DNA of 64,000 nt from Cognatundibacterium griseum (lineage in GTDB: Bacteria; Pseudomonadota; Gammaproteobacteria; Burkholderiales; Burkholderiaceae_D), in assembly GCF_014284195.1 (NCBI RefSeq), contig NZ_JACOGC010000006.1, forward strand, positions 1 through 64,000, written 5' to 3'. A program made the position numbers and the translations under genes. A model generated the notes under the pieces. That model was not told the origin of the DNA, searched no databases, and saw nothing but the letters and a program-made list of their open reading frames with translations. This document shows, piece by piece, positions 50,654-60,301 of this stretch (position 1 is the first letter of the stretch; every line of letters starts with the position of its first letter).

Positions 50654-50790
50654 GAAATTTACTCTTTTTGAATTCGGCCTGCACAACCGTATCAGGCCTG
50701 TTGTTTTTTATTGTGTATCGTCACCGCCAAACAAGCACTTCTCTCCCCGGCGGGTCAGATCAGACATTCAGACTATTCCAGACTCGTGCA

Positions 50791-51417
50791 TCAGGCGTTT
50801 TCAACAATAATGCCTTCAATAATATTTGCCACGTCTTCACAACGATCTGTCACTGTTTCAAGGATTTCATAGATCGCTTTCAGCTTGATCAGATTCCGCA
50901 CATCGGGCTCATCACGAAACAGTTTAGACATAGCCGCCCGCATGACATGATCAGCATCTGACTCGAGACGATCAATTTCCTCACAGATCGACAAAATTTC
51001 TCTTGAATGATTCATGTTGTGCAGCTTGCTGACTGCCAGCTGAACCTTCTCAGAGCAAGCAAGACATAATTCCGCCAGTCGCTTTGCCTCAGGGGTGATT
51101 TCACGGATGTCGTACAGTGAAATAGTTTGCGCCCCATCCTCCAGCAAGTCGAGAATATCATCCATGCGGGTAATCAGTTTATGGATGTCATCACGGTCAA
51201 TCGGCGTGATAAATGTTTTATGCAATAACTCAATGGTGTTATAGGTCACCGTATCGGCTTGTTTTTCTATGCCTTCAATTGCATGTACGCGATTTTCCAG
51301 ATCATCGAAATTGGTCATCAAAGCCAACATCTCCATGGATCCTTTTACACACAACTCTGCATGCTGATTAAAAAGCTCAAAGAATTTGCCTTCAGTAGGC
51401 ATCAAGCGTCCAAACAT
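50791..51417 (-). CDS. DUF47/PhoU-like phosphate transport regulator
   Basis: A 208-aa all-helical protein of the DUF47 (Pit accessory, PhoU-like) family. Markers are MFGRLMPTEGKFFELFNQHAE at the start, EKQADTVTYNTIELLHKTFITPIDRDDIH (about 55-85) and ITRMDDILDLLEDGA. These genes sit next to pit in many bacteria and modulate its activity. The start at 51417 fits the family; the frame is open 33 codons further but that part is not conserved-looking. Confidence 0.9.
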   Translation of the reverse strand: MFGRLMPTEGKFFELFNQHAELCVKGSMEMLALMTNFDDLENRVHAIEGIEKQADTVTYNTIELLHKTFITPIDRDDIHKLITRMDDILDLLEDGAQTISLYDIREITPEAKRLAELCLACSEKVQLAVSKLHNMNHSREILSICEEIDRLESDADHVMRAAMSKLFRDEPDVRNLIKLKAIYEILETVTDRCEDVANIIEGIIVENA

Positions 51418-51529
51418 TTTTTTCTCACTGACAAATAGAAATGAAGATGAATTCTGATCAGAAAAACATCGGTCTGGGAATTGAAGCAATCCGGTGGCCG
51501 GACTGCTGACAATCACCCTGCCTTAAAAA

Positions 51530-52918
51530 TTACTCGCTATCTCCGTAGATAGACAAAGAACCGACATAATTATCGAATTTCGTGTATTCACCCAGGAAGG
51601 TCAGGCGCACACTGCCAATAGGACCATTACGCTGCTTACCAATAATGATTTCTGCAGTCCCTTTATCCGGCGAATCGGGGTTATAAACCTGATCGCGGTA
51701 AATAAACATGATGACGTCAGCATCCTGCTCAATCGCGCCCGATTCACGCAGATCCGACATCACCGGACGCTTATTCGGGCGCTGTTCCAGAGAACGGTTC
51801 AACTGGGAAAGTGCAATCACGGGACAATTCAGTTCTTTTGCCAAACCTTTCAGATTTCGGGAAATTTCCGAAATTTCTGTCGCCCGGTTTTCACCTGCCA
51901 CATTGGCAGACATCAGCTGCAAGTAATCCACGATAATCAGACCCAGCTTGCCACATTGACGCGCCAGCCGCCGGGAACGCGCTCGCAGCTCAATTGAACT
52001 GAGCGCCGGTGTTTCATCAATATATAGCTGCGCCTCATTCATTTTCTGGATCGCATGCGTCAGCCGGGGCCAGTCCTCATCACTCAGCTTACCAATCCGC
52101 AAACGGCTCTGGTCAAGGCGTCCGACCGACCCCAACATACGCATTGCCAATTGTGCCCCGCCCATTTCCATAGAAAACACGGCGACAGGTAATCCGCTGT
52201 CGATGGCAACGTTTTCTCCGATATTCAGCGAAAACGCTGTCTTACCCATCGACGGACGACCAGCAACGATAATCAGATCGCCAGGCTGCAAACCGGAAGT
52301 CATCTTATCCAGATCAACAAACCCCGTTGGCACACCAGTAATATCGTTTTGGTTGTCACGGTTGTAGAGCTCATCAATGCGCTCCACTACCTGCGTCAGC
52401 AGCGGCTGGATTGCCTGAAAACCCTGGGCGCCACGTGCGCCCTCTTCTGCGATAGCAAATATTTTAGACTCTGCCTCATCCAGCATCTGCTTGACTTCTT
52501 TACCCTGCGGATTGAATGCATTGCCTGCAATTTCATCGGATACCGTAATCAGCTTGCGCAATACGCCACGGTCACGGACGATTTCCGCATATCGCCGGAT
52601 ATTTGCCGCAGACGGTGTATTTTGCGCCAGTGCATTCAAATAAACCAAGCCACCTGCATCCTCTGCTTTACCTTGCACACTCAGTGCTTCATACACAGTA
52701 ATCACGTCTGCCGGCCTGGATGAATTAATCAACTTCACCATGCACTGAAAAATCAGACGATGGTCGTAACGATAAAAATCATCCTCGCCAATAAAGTCTG
52801 CAATTCGGTCCCAGGCAGCATTGTCCAGCAACAAGCCGCCCAGGACGGACTGTTCTGCTTCTATTGAATGAGGAGGAACGCGGATAGCGTCTAACTGTGG
52901 ATCGGGAGCGGCTTTCAT
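51530..52918 (-). CDS. dnaB: replicative DNA helicase
   Basis: A 462-aa hexameric 5'-3' helicase of the replication fork. The N-terminal helical domain starts with PPHSIEAEQSVLGGLLLDN. The RecA-like core has Walker A GRPSMGKTAFSLN (near residue 210) and the motifs IIVDYLQLM, LNRSLEQRPNKRPVMSDLRESG and EIIIGKQRNGP. No intein is present. I choose MKAAPDPQ (52918); an ATG three codons earlier is possible, but there the bases TATAATG look like a -10 box overlapping that codon. Confidence 0.95.
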   Translation of the reverse strand: MKAAPDPQLDAIRVPPHSIEAEQSVLGGLLLDNAAWDRIADFIGEDDFYRYDHRLIFQCMVKLINSSRPADVITVYEALSVQGKAEDAGGLVYLNALAQNTPSAANIRRYAEIVRDRGVLRKLITVSDEIAGNAFNPQGKEVKQMLDEAESKIFAIAEEGARGAQGFQAIQPLLTQVVERIDELYNRDNQNDITGVPTGFVDLDKMTSGLQPGDLIIVAGRPSMGKTAFSLNIGENVAIDSGLPVAVFSMEMGGAQLAMRMLGSVGRLDQSRLRIGKLSDEDWPRLTHAIQKMNEAQLYIDETPALSSIELRARSRRLARQCGKLGLIIVDYLQLMSANVAGENRATEISEISRNLKGLAKELNCPVIALSQLNRSLEQRPNKRPVMSDLRESGAIEQDADVIMFIYRDQVYNPDSPDKGTAEIIIGKQRNGPIGSVRLTFLGEYTKFDNYVGSLSIYGDSE

Positions 52919-53032
52919 GGCGCGCATTATACCTGCTAATTCTGATTACCAACGAACCCGGACTGGGTAACAATTGGATATTATGCTGTTCCAACAACAA
53001 ATAAATTATATAAATAATTTATTACAAAAAAT

Positions 53033-53064
53033 AAAAAAAGCCGGGCAATAACCCGGCTTTTTTT
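53033..53064 (-). terminator. intrinsic terminator after rplI
   Basis: Stem AAGCCGGG / CCCGGCTT with A- and T-runs, 20 bp after the rplI stop. It ends the rpsF-priB-rpsR-rplI transcript before dnaB. Confidence 0.88.
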
Positions 53065-53083
53065 ATTTTGAAAAGCGGCTAAA

Positions 53084-53536
53084 TTAAGCCTGCTCTCCGA
53101 CGACTGCTACGTTCACATTAACAACAACGTCAGTGTGCAATGCAACGGAAACAGCGTGGTCGCCAACAATTTTCAATGGACCTTGTGGCAAACGAACTTG
53201 TGCTTTCTCAACCGCGAAACCTTGTTTAGCCATGGCTTCGGCGATATCAAAATTAGTGACGGAGCCGAACAAACGACCATCAACACCAGCTTTCTGAGCG
53301 ATCTGAACGGTAGAACCTTCCAGTTTTTCACCTTGTGCCTGTGCTGCGGCCAATTTTTCAGCTGCTGCCTTTTCGAGTTCTGCACGCTTTGCTTCAAATT
53401 CAGCAATCGCTGCCGCAGTTGCGCGACGAGCCATACGTTGTGGGATCAGGAAATTACGTGCGTAACCATCTTTCACACGAACTACATCACCGAGATTGCC
53501 GAGATTAACGACTTTATCCATCAGAATAACTTGCAT
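53084..53536 (-). CDS. rplI: 50S ribosomal protein L9
   Basis: A 150-aa two-domain 23S-binding protein. The N-terminal domain [32 protein letters not shown] (in parts, residues 1-32) is the L9 signature. It is joined by a long helix with Ala/Glu/Lys to a C-terminal domain with [16 protein letters not shown]. Last gene of the rpsF unit. Confidence 0.97.
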   Translation of the reverse strand: MQVILMDKVVNLGNLGDVVRVKDGYARNFLIPQRMARRATAAAIAEFEAKRAELEKAAAEKLAAAQAQGEKLEGSTVQIAQKAGVDGRLFGSVTNFDIAEAMAKQGFAVEKAQVRLPQGPLKIVGDHAVSVALHTDVVVNVNVAVVGEQA

Positions 53537-53563
53537 ATTTTTCTCCTAATATCCTGTCGTCAA

Positions 53564-53848
53564 TTACGCTGTGTGCAGATCAGTGTAAGGCAACAGCGCT
53601 AAGTAGCGTGCGCGCTTGATCGCTGTATCAACCTGACGCTGATACAAAGCTTTAGTACCGGTCAGACGGGCTGGCATGATTTTGCCATTTTCCTGAACGA
53701 AATCTTTCAGAGTGTCGATATCTTTGTAATCAACTTTCTCTACGTGTGCTGCTGTGAAGCGGCAGAATTTTTTGCGCTTGAACAAAGGATTTTGTTGCTG
53801 ACGCTTTTGCTTCAATTTGTTTTTATCAAATTTTTTACCGAATGCCAT
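53564..53848 (-). CDS. rpsR: 30S ribosomal protein S18
   Basis: A 94-aa protein that binds 16S rRNA as a dimer with S6. The core [24 protein letters not shown] and [18 protein letters not shown] are typical. The N-terminal 20 residues are Lys/Gln-rich and longer than in E. coli S18 (75 aa), as is common in betaproteobacteria. Confidence 0.97.
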   Translation of the reverse strand: MAFGKKFDKNKLKQKRQQQNPLFKRKKFCRFTAAHVEKVDYKDIDTLKDFVQENGKIMPARLTGTKALYQRQVDTAIKRARYLALLPYTDLHTA

Positions 53849-53857
53849 TTTTGGCTC

Positions 53858-54157
53858 CTAATCTAGTAAATTCATCCCGAAATTCGTTATATGAAAAACG
53901 AGACTTTTGCTGTTGCGGTTTTTGCGTGCCAGGAATCCGGTGAATTTACACTCCAGTTCCAGCGGAATTTCAGAAAAGCTTTTTGAAATATCTCCTGCAG
54001 CAATTGCAGAAATCTCCATTTCAACCAGTCTGATCACTCCCGCTTCTGTCTGCTGAGAACTGTGCATCAGCACAGCACTGGCTATCGGAACACCTGCTGG
54101 CGTAAAACGTAATGCAGATTTCTCGATAATTTTTGCAAACAGATTGAGTTGGTTCAC
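53858..54157 (-). CDS. priB: primosomal replication protein N (PriB)
   Basis: A 99-aa single-strand-binding OB-fold protein of replication restart. The start is taken as the GTG of V-NQLNLFAKIIEK (54157) because PriB proteins of related species begin at that motif; a TTG 24 bases upstream is the other choice. Further family marks are LRFTPAGVPIASAVLMH, VEMEISAIAAGDI and FTGFLARKNRNSKSLVFHI. Its place between rpsF and rpsR is standard. Confidence 0.9.
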   Translation of the reverse strand: MNQLNLFAKIIEKSALRFTPAGVPIASAVLMHSSQQTEAGVIRLVEMEISAIAAGDISKSFSEIPLELECKFTGFLARKNRNSKSLVFHITNFGMNLLD

Positions 54158-54191
54158 CGTACCGTCACACGACCTTTTCAACTAATGAAAA

Positions 54192-54560
54192 TTAAGCAGC
54201 TGGCGCTTCAACGCGCTGCGCCTTCGCTGCATCTTCTTTCTGAACAGCTTTCATCATTGGAGATGGCGTTGTTTCAGCTTTTTTCATTTTAACTGTCAGG
54301 TGGCGCAGAACAGCATCATTGAATTTGAATGCGGTTTCCAGCTCGAGCAGAGTTTCTGCGTCGCACTCGATGTTCATGCAAACATAGTGTGCTTTTGCCA
54401 GTTTCTGAATCATGTAAGCCAATTGACGACGGCCCCAGTCTTCAACGCGATGGATCTGACCACCACGTGCAACAACACTGGCTTTATAACGCTCGATCAT
54501 CGCTGGCACTTGCTCGCTTTGATCGGGATGTACGATAAATACGATTTCATAATGACGCAT
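54192..54560 (-). CDS. rpsF: 30S ribosomal protein S6
   Basis: A 122-aa protein that binds with S18 on the 30S platform. [34 protein letters not shown] and [11 protein letters not shown] are S6 signatures. A C-terminal tail of about 25 residues is rich in Lys, Ala and Pro. A GGAGA ribosome site is clear. It is the first gene of the unit, with a hairpin in its leader that resembles the S6:S18 binding motif. Confidence 0.97.
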   Translation of the reverse strand: MRHYEIVFIVHPDQSEQVPAMIERYKASVVARGGQIHRVEDWGRRQLAYMIQKLAKAHYVCMNIECDAETLLELETAFKFNDAVLRHLTVKMKKAETTPSPMMKAVQKEDAAKAQRVEAPAA

Positions 54561-54588
54561 ATATTCTCCTTGTGGACAATAAAAATAG

Positions 54589-54616
54589 CCTGCCCCGGCG
54601 TCAAGACGAGTGCAGG
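54589..54616 (-). promoter_or_regulatory. candidate S6:S18 autoregulatory RNA hairpin in the rpsF leader
   Basis: On the minus strand, CCTGC pairs with GCAGG and an upper stem CGTC / GACG closes a short loop. The bulge between the stems holds ACT on the 5' side and CCGGG on the 3' side, so a CCG lies next to the upper stem. A CCG-bearing bulge is the known feature of the rpsF leader bound by the S6:S18 complex. It is about 29 bp before the rpsF start. Confidence 0.6.
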
Positions 54617-54725
54617 AAGAGGAAAGCCGATTATGATAACCCAGTTTAATGATTAATACAAATAGCTTCAGTTAATCGCAATGAATATCTAAAAATATCA
54701 AATTTTCCTTGCACAGAATACCTCA

Positions 54726-54741
54726 CTGTATAAAAATACAG
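54726..54741. promoter_or_regulatory. SOS box 1 upstream of lexA
   Basis: CTGTATAAAAATACAG, a full match to CTGT-N8-ACAG with an almost fully palindromic AT-rich centre. Expected to be bound by LexA. Confidence 0.9.
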
Positions 54742-54742
54742 A

Positions 54743-54758
54743 CTGTCTATACGTACAG
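54743..54758. promoter_or_regulatory. SOS box 2 upstream of lexA
   Basis: CTGTCTATACGTACAG, a second match to CTGT-N8-ACAG. It starts 17 bp after box 1 and ends 21 bp before the lexA start. Two tandem boxes suggest tight autorepression. Confidence 0.85.
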
Positions 54759-54779
54759 CGCAATTCGCGCATTGACCTC

Positions 54780-55430
54780 ATGCTAAAGCTGACCGCAAGA
54801 CAGGAACAAATCCTGAATCTCATCAAAGATGCCATCCAACAGACAGGCTTCCCTCCAACCAGGGCAGAAATAGCGTCTACGCTCGGCTTCCGCTCGACTA
54901 ATGCCGCTGAGGAACACCTGCAAGCACTCGCCAGAAAAGGTGTGATTGAAATTGCGGCGGGCACTTCGCGGGGAATCCGCTTGCTGGACTCTGACTTATC
55001 GAGTCACATCACTGGTTCTCTGTCCGCCAGTTCAGCATCTGCAAATCTGTCCATTCCGCTGGTCGGACGCGTTGCAGCCGGCTCCCCCATTCTTGCGAGC
55101 GAACATATCGAAGCCAGTTATCAGGTGGATCCCGCTCTTTTTTCTGCGAAACCTGATTTTTTACTCAAGGTGCGCGGTATGTCCATGCGCGACGCCGGCA
55201 TTCTGGACGGTGATCTGCTGGCCGTAAAAAAGACAGATCATGCCAGAAATGGCCAGATTATCGTGGCCAGACTGGGTGACGATGTCACTGTCAAACGCTA
55301 TAAAAAAACAGAAACCGGGATAGAGTTAATTCCAGAGAATCCAGACTACTCCATTATCCATGTCAGCGAGAATGAAACAGATTTTTCTTTAGAGGGATTG
55401 GCTGTGGGGCTAATGAGAAATTGGGTTTAA
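54780..55430 (+). CDS. lexA: LexA repressor
   Basis: A 216-aa SOS repressor and self-cleaving protease. The winged-helix domain (about 1-70) has [16 protein letters not shown] and [21 protein letters not shown]. The cleavage site Ala-Gly lies in [11 protein letters not shown] (about 97-98). The catalytic Ser is in [11 protein letters not shown] (about 136) and the Lys in LLAVKKTD (about 153-154). No clear ribosome site precedes the ATG. Two SOS boxes lie just upstream. Confidence 0.96.
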   Translation: MLKLTARQEQILNLIKDAIQQTGFPPTRAEIASTLGFRSTNAAEEHLQALARKGVIEIAAGTSRGIRLLDSDLSSHITGSLSASSASANLSIPLVGRVAAGSPILASEHIEASYQVDPALFSAKPDFLLKVRGMSMRDAGILDGDLLAVKKTDHARNGQIIVARLGDDVTVKRYKKTETGIELIPENPDYSIIHVSENETDFSLEGLAVGLMRNWV

Positions 55431-55532
55431 TACAGAATGTATGAATCTATTCTGACTCCTGATTACGGAACACTGATTGTTATGCAGGTAACGACCGTAT
55501 AGGGATCGCGATCAACCCTTACGGCCAAAAAG

Positions 55533-55562
55533 AAAAATGCCCTGAAATTCAGGGCATTTTTT
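55533..55562. terminator. intrinsic terminator between lexA and lon
   Basis: Stem AAAAATGCCCTG / CAGGGCATTTTT with a 5-base loop, between two convergent genes. It can serve both strands. Confidence 0.88.
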
Positions 55563-55579
55563 AAATCACAAAAACAGAC

Positions 55580-57985
55580 TTAATGCTTTACCACCGCTGA
55601 CTCATCAGTGCCCGCCGCTGGAGTGGCGGCAATACTGACATCCTCATCCGGCAGCGCGATCGGCTGACTTTCCAGAGCAATTTCAAGAACTTTATCGATC
55701 CAACGCACCGGAATAATCTCAAGTTTATTTTTCACATTATCCGGAATCTCTGTCAGATCTTTTGCATTTTCTTCCGGAATTAACACAGTTTTGATGCCGC
55801 CACGGTGAGCTGCAAGCAATTTTTCCTTCAGTCCGCCGATCGGCAACACTTCACCGCGCAACGTGATCTCACCGGTCATTGCGACATCAGCCCGAACCGG
55901 AATTCCGGTAAAGACAGAAACTAATGCAGTCGTCATCGCAATACCGGCGGAAGGACCATCCTTGGGTGTTGCACCTTCAGGTACGTGGATGTGTATATCG
56001 CTTTTCTCAAACACATCCGACTTGATGCCAAGCCGCTTGGCACGGCTGCGGACAACAGTTCTGGCGGCCTCAATCGACTCTTTCATCACGTCGCCCAGAG
56101 TGCCGGTACGGATAACGCCACCCTTGCCAGGCATAGACACAGCTTCAATCGTCAACAGATCGCCGCCAACTTCGGTCCATGCCAGACCGACAACCTGCCC
56201 AATCTGATTTTCCTTAACAGCAACGCCAAAATCATAACGACGGACCCCGAGATATTTGTCCAGATTTTTCGCTGTAATAGTCGCCTTTTTCTCATTCTTT
56301 TTGAGTAACAGCATCTTCACCACTTTGCGGCAAATCTTTGAAATTTCCCTTTCCAAAGAACGGACGCCAGCTTCGCGGGTGTAATAGCGGATAATGTCCC
56401 GTATCGCACTCTCCGCAACACTGATTTCAGTTTCTTTTAAACCGTTATTTTTAATTTGTTTTGGCAACAAATAACGTTGCGCAATACTGGTTTTTTCGTC
56501 TTCGGTATAACCGGACAAGCGGATCACTTCCATCCTGTCCAGCAGAGCAGCCGGAATATTGTAGGAATTCGATGTCGCAACAAACATCACATCAGACAAA
56601 TCGAAGTCGACTTCGATGTAATGATCGGAAAAAGTATGATTTTGTTCCGGATCAAGCACTTCCAGTAAAGCTGAAGATGGGTCGCCACGGAAGTCGGCGC
56701 CCATTTTATCCACTTCATCCAGTAAAAACAGAGGGTTGCGCACACCAACTTTAGCCAGACTCTGCAAAATCTTTCCGGGCATTGAGCCGATATAAGTGCG
56801 GCGATGACCACGGATTTCCGCCTCATCACGCACACCACCGAGCGCCATACGCACAAACTTCCGGTTTGTCGCGCGGGCAATGGATTGTCCAAGTGAGGTT
56901 TTACCGACACCGGGTGGACCAACCAGACACAGGATAGGCGCCTTCAATTTATCTACGCGTTGCTGTACTGCAAGATACTCAAGGATGCGCTCTTTCACTT
57001 TATCGAGACCATAATGCTCATCCTCCAGCACCTTCTCGGCATTGGTCAGATCATTATTGACCTTGGATTTTTTCTTCCACGGCAAGCCGACGATCGTATC
57101 AATATAGTTACGAACCACTGTCGCCTCGGCAGACATAGGCGACATCATTTTGAGTTTTTTCAACTCATTCATCGCTTTATCGCGGGCTTCCTTGGGCATT
57201 TTGGCAGCGGTGATTTTCTTCTCAAGCTCGTCGATATCAGCGCCTTCTTCACCCTCGCCCAGTTCTTTCTGAATCGCCTTAACCTGCTCATTCAGATAAT
57301 ATTCGCGCTGAGATTTCTCCATCTGACGCTTAACGCGACCACGGATGCGCTTTTCAACCTGCAAAATATCGAGTTCACCTTCCAACTGACCCAGCAAATG
57401 TTCAAGCCGTTTAGCGACACTGAATATTTCGAGAATAACCTGCTTTTGCTCCAGTTTCAGGGGCAAATGTGCGGCAATCGTGTCGGCCAGACGACCGGCA
57501 TCATCAATGCCGGAGAGTGAGGCCAGAATTTCAGGCGGGATTTTTTTGTTCAGTTTGACGTACTGATCAAACTGTTGAACAATCGCACGGCGCATCGCCT
57601 CAACTTCCGAATCGTCTTCTTCAACAGCCGCTACCGGGGTCAGCTCTGCACTAAAATGCGATTCAGAATCATGAATTTTGTGAATACGTGCACGCTGCGC
57701 ACCCTCTACCAGCACTTTTACCGTGCCATCGGGCAACTTCAGCATTTGCAGGATATTGGCAACACAGCCAATTTCGTAAATATCGTCCGCAGAGGGTTCA
57801 TCTTTCGCTGCGGCTTTTTGCGCAGCAAGCATAATGCTTTTACCCTGATCCATTGCGGCCTCTAAGGCCTTGATAGATTTTGGTCGGCCGACAAATAAAG
57901 GAATCACCATATGCGGGAACACCACTACATCCCTCAGTGGAAGTAATGGCAATTGGATTTGCTCGGTCATCAGAGTAGTCGTCAT
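55580..57985 (-). CDS. lon: ATP-dependent protease Lon
   Basis: An 801-aa AAA+ serine protease that degrades misfolded and regulatory proteins. The N-terminal LON domain starts [20 protein letters not shown]. The AAA+ module has Walker [13 protein letters not shown] (near 355) and [16 protein letters not shown]. The catalytic Ser is in [11 protein letters not shown] (near 678), with Lys in [13 protein letters not shown]. The start at 57985 (MTTTLMTEQ) is preferred over the TTG-type extension 10 codons upstream. It lies downstream of clpX. Confidence 0.96.
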   Translation of the reverse strand: MTTTLMTEQIQLPLLPLRDVVVFPHMVIPLFVGRPKSIKALEAAMDQGKSIMLAAQKAAAKDEPSADDIYEIGCVANILQMLKLPDGTVKVLVEGAQRARIHKIHDSESHFSAELTPVAAVEEDDSEVEAMRRAIVQQFDQYVKLNKKIPPEILASLSGIDDAGRLADTIAAHLPLKLEQKQVILEIFSVAKRLEHLLGQLEGELDILQVEKRIRGRVKRQMEKSQREYYLNEQVKAIQKELGEGEEGADIDELEKKITAAKMPKEARDKAMNELKKLKMMSPMSAEATVVRNYIDTIVGLPWKKKSKVNNDLTNAEKVLEDEHYGLDKVKERILEYLAVQQRVDKLKAPILCLVGPPGVGKTSLGQSIARATNRKFVRMALGGVRDEAEIRGHRRTYIGSMPGKILQSLAKVGVRNPLFLLDEVDKMGADFRGDPSSALLEVLDPEQNHTFSDHYIEVDFDLSDVMFVATSNSYNIPAALLDRMEVIRLSGYTEDEKTSIAQRYLLPKQIKNNGLKETEISVAESAIRDIIRYYTREAGVRSLEREISKICRKVVKMLLLKKNEKKATITAKNLDKYLGVRRYDFGVAVKENQIGQVVGLAWTEVGGDLLTIEAVSMPGKGGVIRTGTLGDVMKESIEAARTVVRSRAKRLGIKSDVFEKSDIHIHVPEGATPKDGPSAGIAMTTALVSVFTGIPVRADVAMTGEITLRGEVLPIGGLKEKLLAAHRGGIKTVLIPEENAKDLTEIPDNVKNKLEIIPVRWIDKVLEIALESQPIALPDEDVSIAATPAAGTDESAVVKH

Positions 57986-58154
57986 GGCGCACCTTTCATA
58001 AATACTGGTTAACAATGTTGGCGCACAAGGCTAAAACACAAGCCCATCTCAGTAAAAACAACAAAAAAAGCCACACAGAGGTGTTCTCCGGGTAGCTTTA
58101 CGATTGAAGCTGATCTGTTTTATCGCCCTATTCTACAGCGATTAGAATTTTTAC

Positions 58155-58193
58155 GGCAGGCAGATCAAAGACTTTTTCTTTGACCTGCCTGCC
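58155..58193. terminator. long 3' hairpin after clpX
   Basis: Arms of 16 bases, GGCAGGCAGATCAAAG and CTTTGACCTGCCTGCC, with one mismatch and a 7-base loop. It lies 13 bp past the clpX stop. No T-run follows on the minus strand, so it may protect or process the mRNA end rather than act as a plain terminator. Confidence 0.6.
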
Positions 58194-58205
58194 AGGTTTT
58201 CCTGA

Positions 58206-59471
58206 TCAGGCGCCAGAAACTTTCGCCTGCTCCTGATAAATCAATAAAGGTTTTGCACCATTAGTGATGGTGTTTTCATCAATGACTACTTTTTCAACAT
58301 TTTGGTGGCTAGGCAGATCGTACATAATGTCCAGCAGCGCATGTTCCAGAATAGAGCGTAGTCCGCGGGCACCTGTTTTACGGGCAATCGCTTTTTTCGC
58401 GATGGCCTGTAATGCCGCAGGACGAATCTCCAGTTCAGTACCTTCCATTTCAAGCAACTTTGCATATTGCTTGATCAGAGCATTTTTCGGTTCAACCAGA
58501 ATCTGGATCAACGCTGCTTCATCCAGCTCATTCAATGTGGCAATCACCGGTAAACGCCCTACCAGCTCGGGAATCAATCCAAACTTAATCAGATCCTGAG
58601 GCTCGGCATCCTGCATGACTTGACTGGCGCTTTTTTCGGTCTGGCTTTTAACGCTGGCAGAAAAACCAATTCCACTGCGTTCGGACCGGTCAGAAATAAT
58701 TTTGGCCAGACCATCAAATGCACCACCACAAATGAACATGATGTTAGTCGTGTCAATTTGGATGAAATCCTGATTCGGATGCTTGCGCCCACCCTGAGGA
58801 GGCACAGATGCCATCGTGCCCTCAATCAGTTTCAGCAACGCTTGCTGCACACCTTCACCGGAAACATCGCGCGTAATGGAAGGATTGTCAGATTTACGGG
58901 AAATTTTATCGATTTCATCGATATAAACAATTCCTTTTTGCGCGCGCTCGACTTCGTAATTACAGTTTTGCAGTAATTTTTGAATAATGTTCTCAACATC
59001 TTCGCCGACATATCCAGCCTCGGTCAGGGTCGTCGCGTCAGCAATCACAAATGGTACATTCAGCATACGGGCCAAAGTCTGTGCCAGCAGCGTTTTGCCC
59101 GACCCTGTTGGGCCAACCAGCAAAATATTACTTTTTGCCAGTTCCACATCATCTTTTTTCCCGAGATGCTTGAGACGTTTGTAATGGTTATATACGGCAA
59201 CTGCGAGTATGCGCTTGGCTGTTGCCTGCCCGATCACGTACTGATCCAACAGATCCGTAATTTCCTGCGGTGTGGGAAGTTCATTTTTTGCACTCGCAAT
59301 GTTGTCAATCTCTGAGACTTCATCGCGAATGATGTCGTTACACAAATCAATACACTCGTCGCAAATAAAAACCGACGGCCCAGCAATCAGTTTCTTAACC
59401 TCATGTTGACTCTTTCCACAGAATGAGCAGTAAAGCAGTTTTTCACTGCCGGAGGATTTTTTATCGGGCAT
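58206..59471 (-). CDS. clpX: ATP-dependent Clp protease ATP-binding subunit ClpX
   Basis: A 421-aa AAA+ unfoldase that feeds tagged proteins to ClpP. The N-terminal C4 zinc domain has CSFC and CDEC (about 16-41). Walker [13 protein letters not shown] is near residue 120, Walker [11 protein letters not shown] near 185, and the pore GYVGED and the ClpP-docking IGF loop (SGIGFSA) are present. The start MPDKKSSG (59471) is family-like. It lies downstream of clpP but behind that gene's terminator, so it probably has its own promoter. Confidence 0.96.
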   Translation of the reverse strand: MPDKKSSGSEKLLYCSFCGKSQHEVKKLIAGPSVFICDECIDLCNDIIRDEVSEIDNIASAKNELPTPQEITDLLDQYVIGQATAKRILAVAVYNHYKRLKHLGKKDDVELAKSNILLVGPTGSGKTLLAQTLARMLNVPFVIADATTLTEAGYVGEDVENIIQKLLQNCNYEVERAQKGIVYIDEIDKISRKSDNPSITRDVSGEGVQQALLKLIEGTMASVPPQGGRKHPNQDFIQIDTTNIMFICGGAFDGLAKIISDRSERSGIGFSASVKSQTEKSASQVMQDAEPQDLIKFGLIPELVGRLPVIATLNELDEAALIQILVEPKNALIKQYAKLLEMEGTELEIRPAALQAIAKKAIARKTGARGLRSILEHALLDIMYDLPSHQNVEKVVIDENTITNGAKPLLIYQEQAKVSGA

Positions 59472-59605
59472 GGTGCGAATAGAAAGCAAATAAAATTAAA
59501 TCAGGACAGCATGAGTGCATATTACCTGCAAAAACCGATTTCGTCATGGCATCTCAGCATTTAGACAGATTGCATACGCCCAAGCAGCGCAACGCTGATG
59601 ACCAA

Positions 59606-59641
59606 TAAAAAACGCCCGAACCTTCGCAGGAGCGGGCGTTT
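59606..59641 (-). terminator. intrinsic terminator after clpP
   Basis: On the minus strand AACGCCCG pairs with CGGGCGTT, followed by TTTTTTA. It lies 15 bp past the clpP stop. Confidence 0.82.
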
Positions 59642-59656
59642 CAAAATCAGTGAAAC

Positions 59657-60283
59657 TCACGCGCGATGTGCCAGTACCTTGTCGATCAAACCGTATTCCA
59701 CCGCAGCATCGGCGGACATGAAATTATCGCGGTCAGTATCTTTCGCAATCTGCTCAAGACTACGGCCAGTTTTTTCAGCGAGAATGCCGTTGAGGCGTTC
59801 ACGCAGATACAGGATTTCCCTGGCCTGGATTTCAATATCCGATGCCTGCCCCTGAGCGCCACCCAATGGCTGATGAATCATGATGCGGGAATTCGGCAAC
59901 GAAAACCGCTTACCTTTTGCACCCGCTGCCAGCAGGAAGGCGCCCATGGAAGCCGCCATACCAGTACACAATGTGGAAACATCCGGTTTTATGAACTGCA
60001 TGGTATCGTAGATTGCCATACCGGCAGAAACGGAACCACCCGGTGAATTAATATAGAGAGAAATATCCTTATCCGGATTTTCGCTTTCAAGAAACAGCAA
60101 CTGCGCCACGACCAGATTGGCTGTCTGGTCATTCACCGGACCTACCAGGAAAATCACCCGCTCTTTGAGCAGACGGGAGTAAATATCGTAAGAACGCTCA
60201 CCACGCCCACTCTGCTCAATCACCATCGGCACCATGCCCAGCATATTGGTATCCAACGCCGAATTACGGATGATGCCTGTCAT
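59657..60283 (-). CDS. clpP: ATP-dependent Clp protease proteolytic subunit
   Basis: A 208-aa barrel-forming serine protease. The triad residues are Ser in [16 protein letters not shown] (near 106), His in [17 protein letters not shown] (near 131) and a later Asp near 180. [15 protein letters not shown] is also typical. It lies 18 bp after tig and is most likely co-transcribed with it. Confidence 0.97.
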   Translation of the reverse strand: MTGIIRNSALDTNMLGMVPMVIEQSGRGERSYDIYSRLLKERVIFLVGPVNDQTANLVVAQLLFLESENPDKDISLYINSPGGSVSAGMAIYDTMQFIKPDVSTLCTGMAASMGAFLLAAGAKGKRFSLPNSRIMIHQPLGGAQGQASDIEIQAREILYLRERLNGILAEKTGRSLEQIAKDTDRDNFMSADAAVEYGLIDKVLAHRA

Positions 60284-60301
60284 GTACAGTTCCTTTATTT
60301 G

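Noticed and set aside
56960-57520. Open frame of 186 codons on the plus strand opposite lon
   Set aside because: Antisense shadow; its Phe/Leu/His-rich sequence is the complement of Lys/Glu-rich Lon helices.
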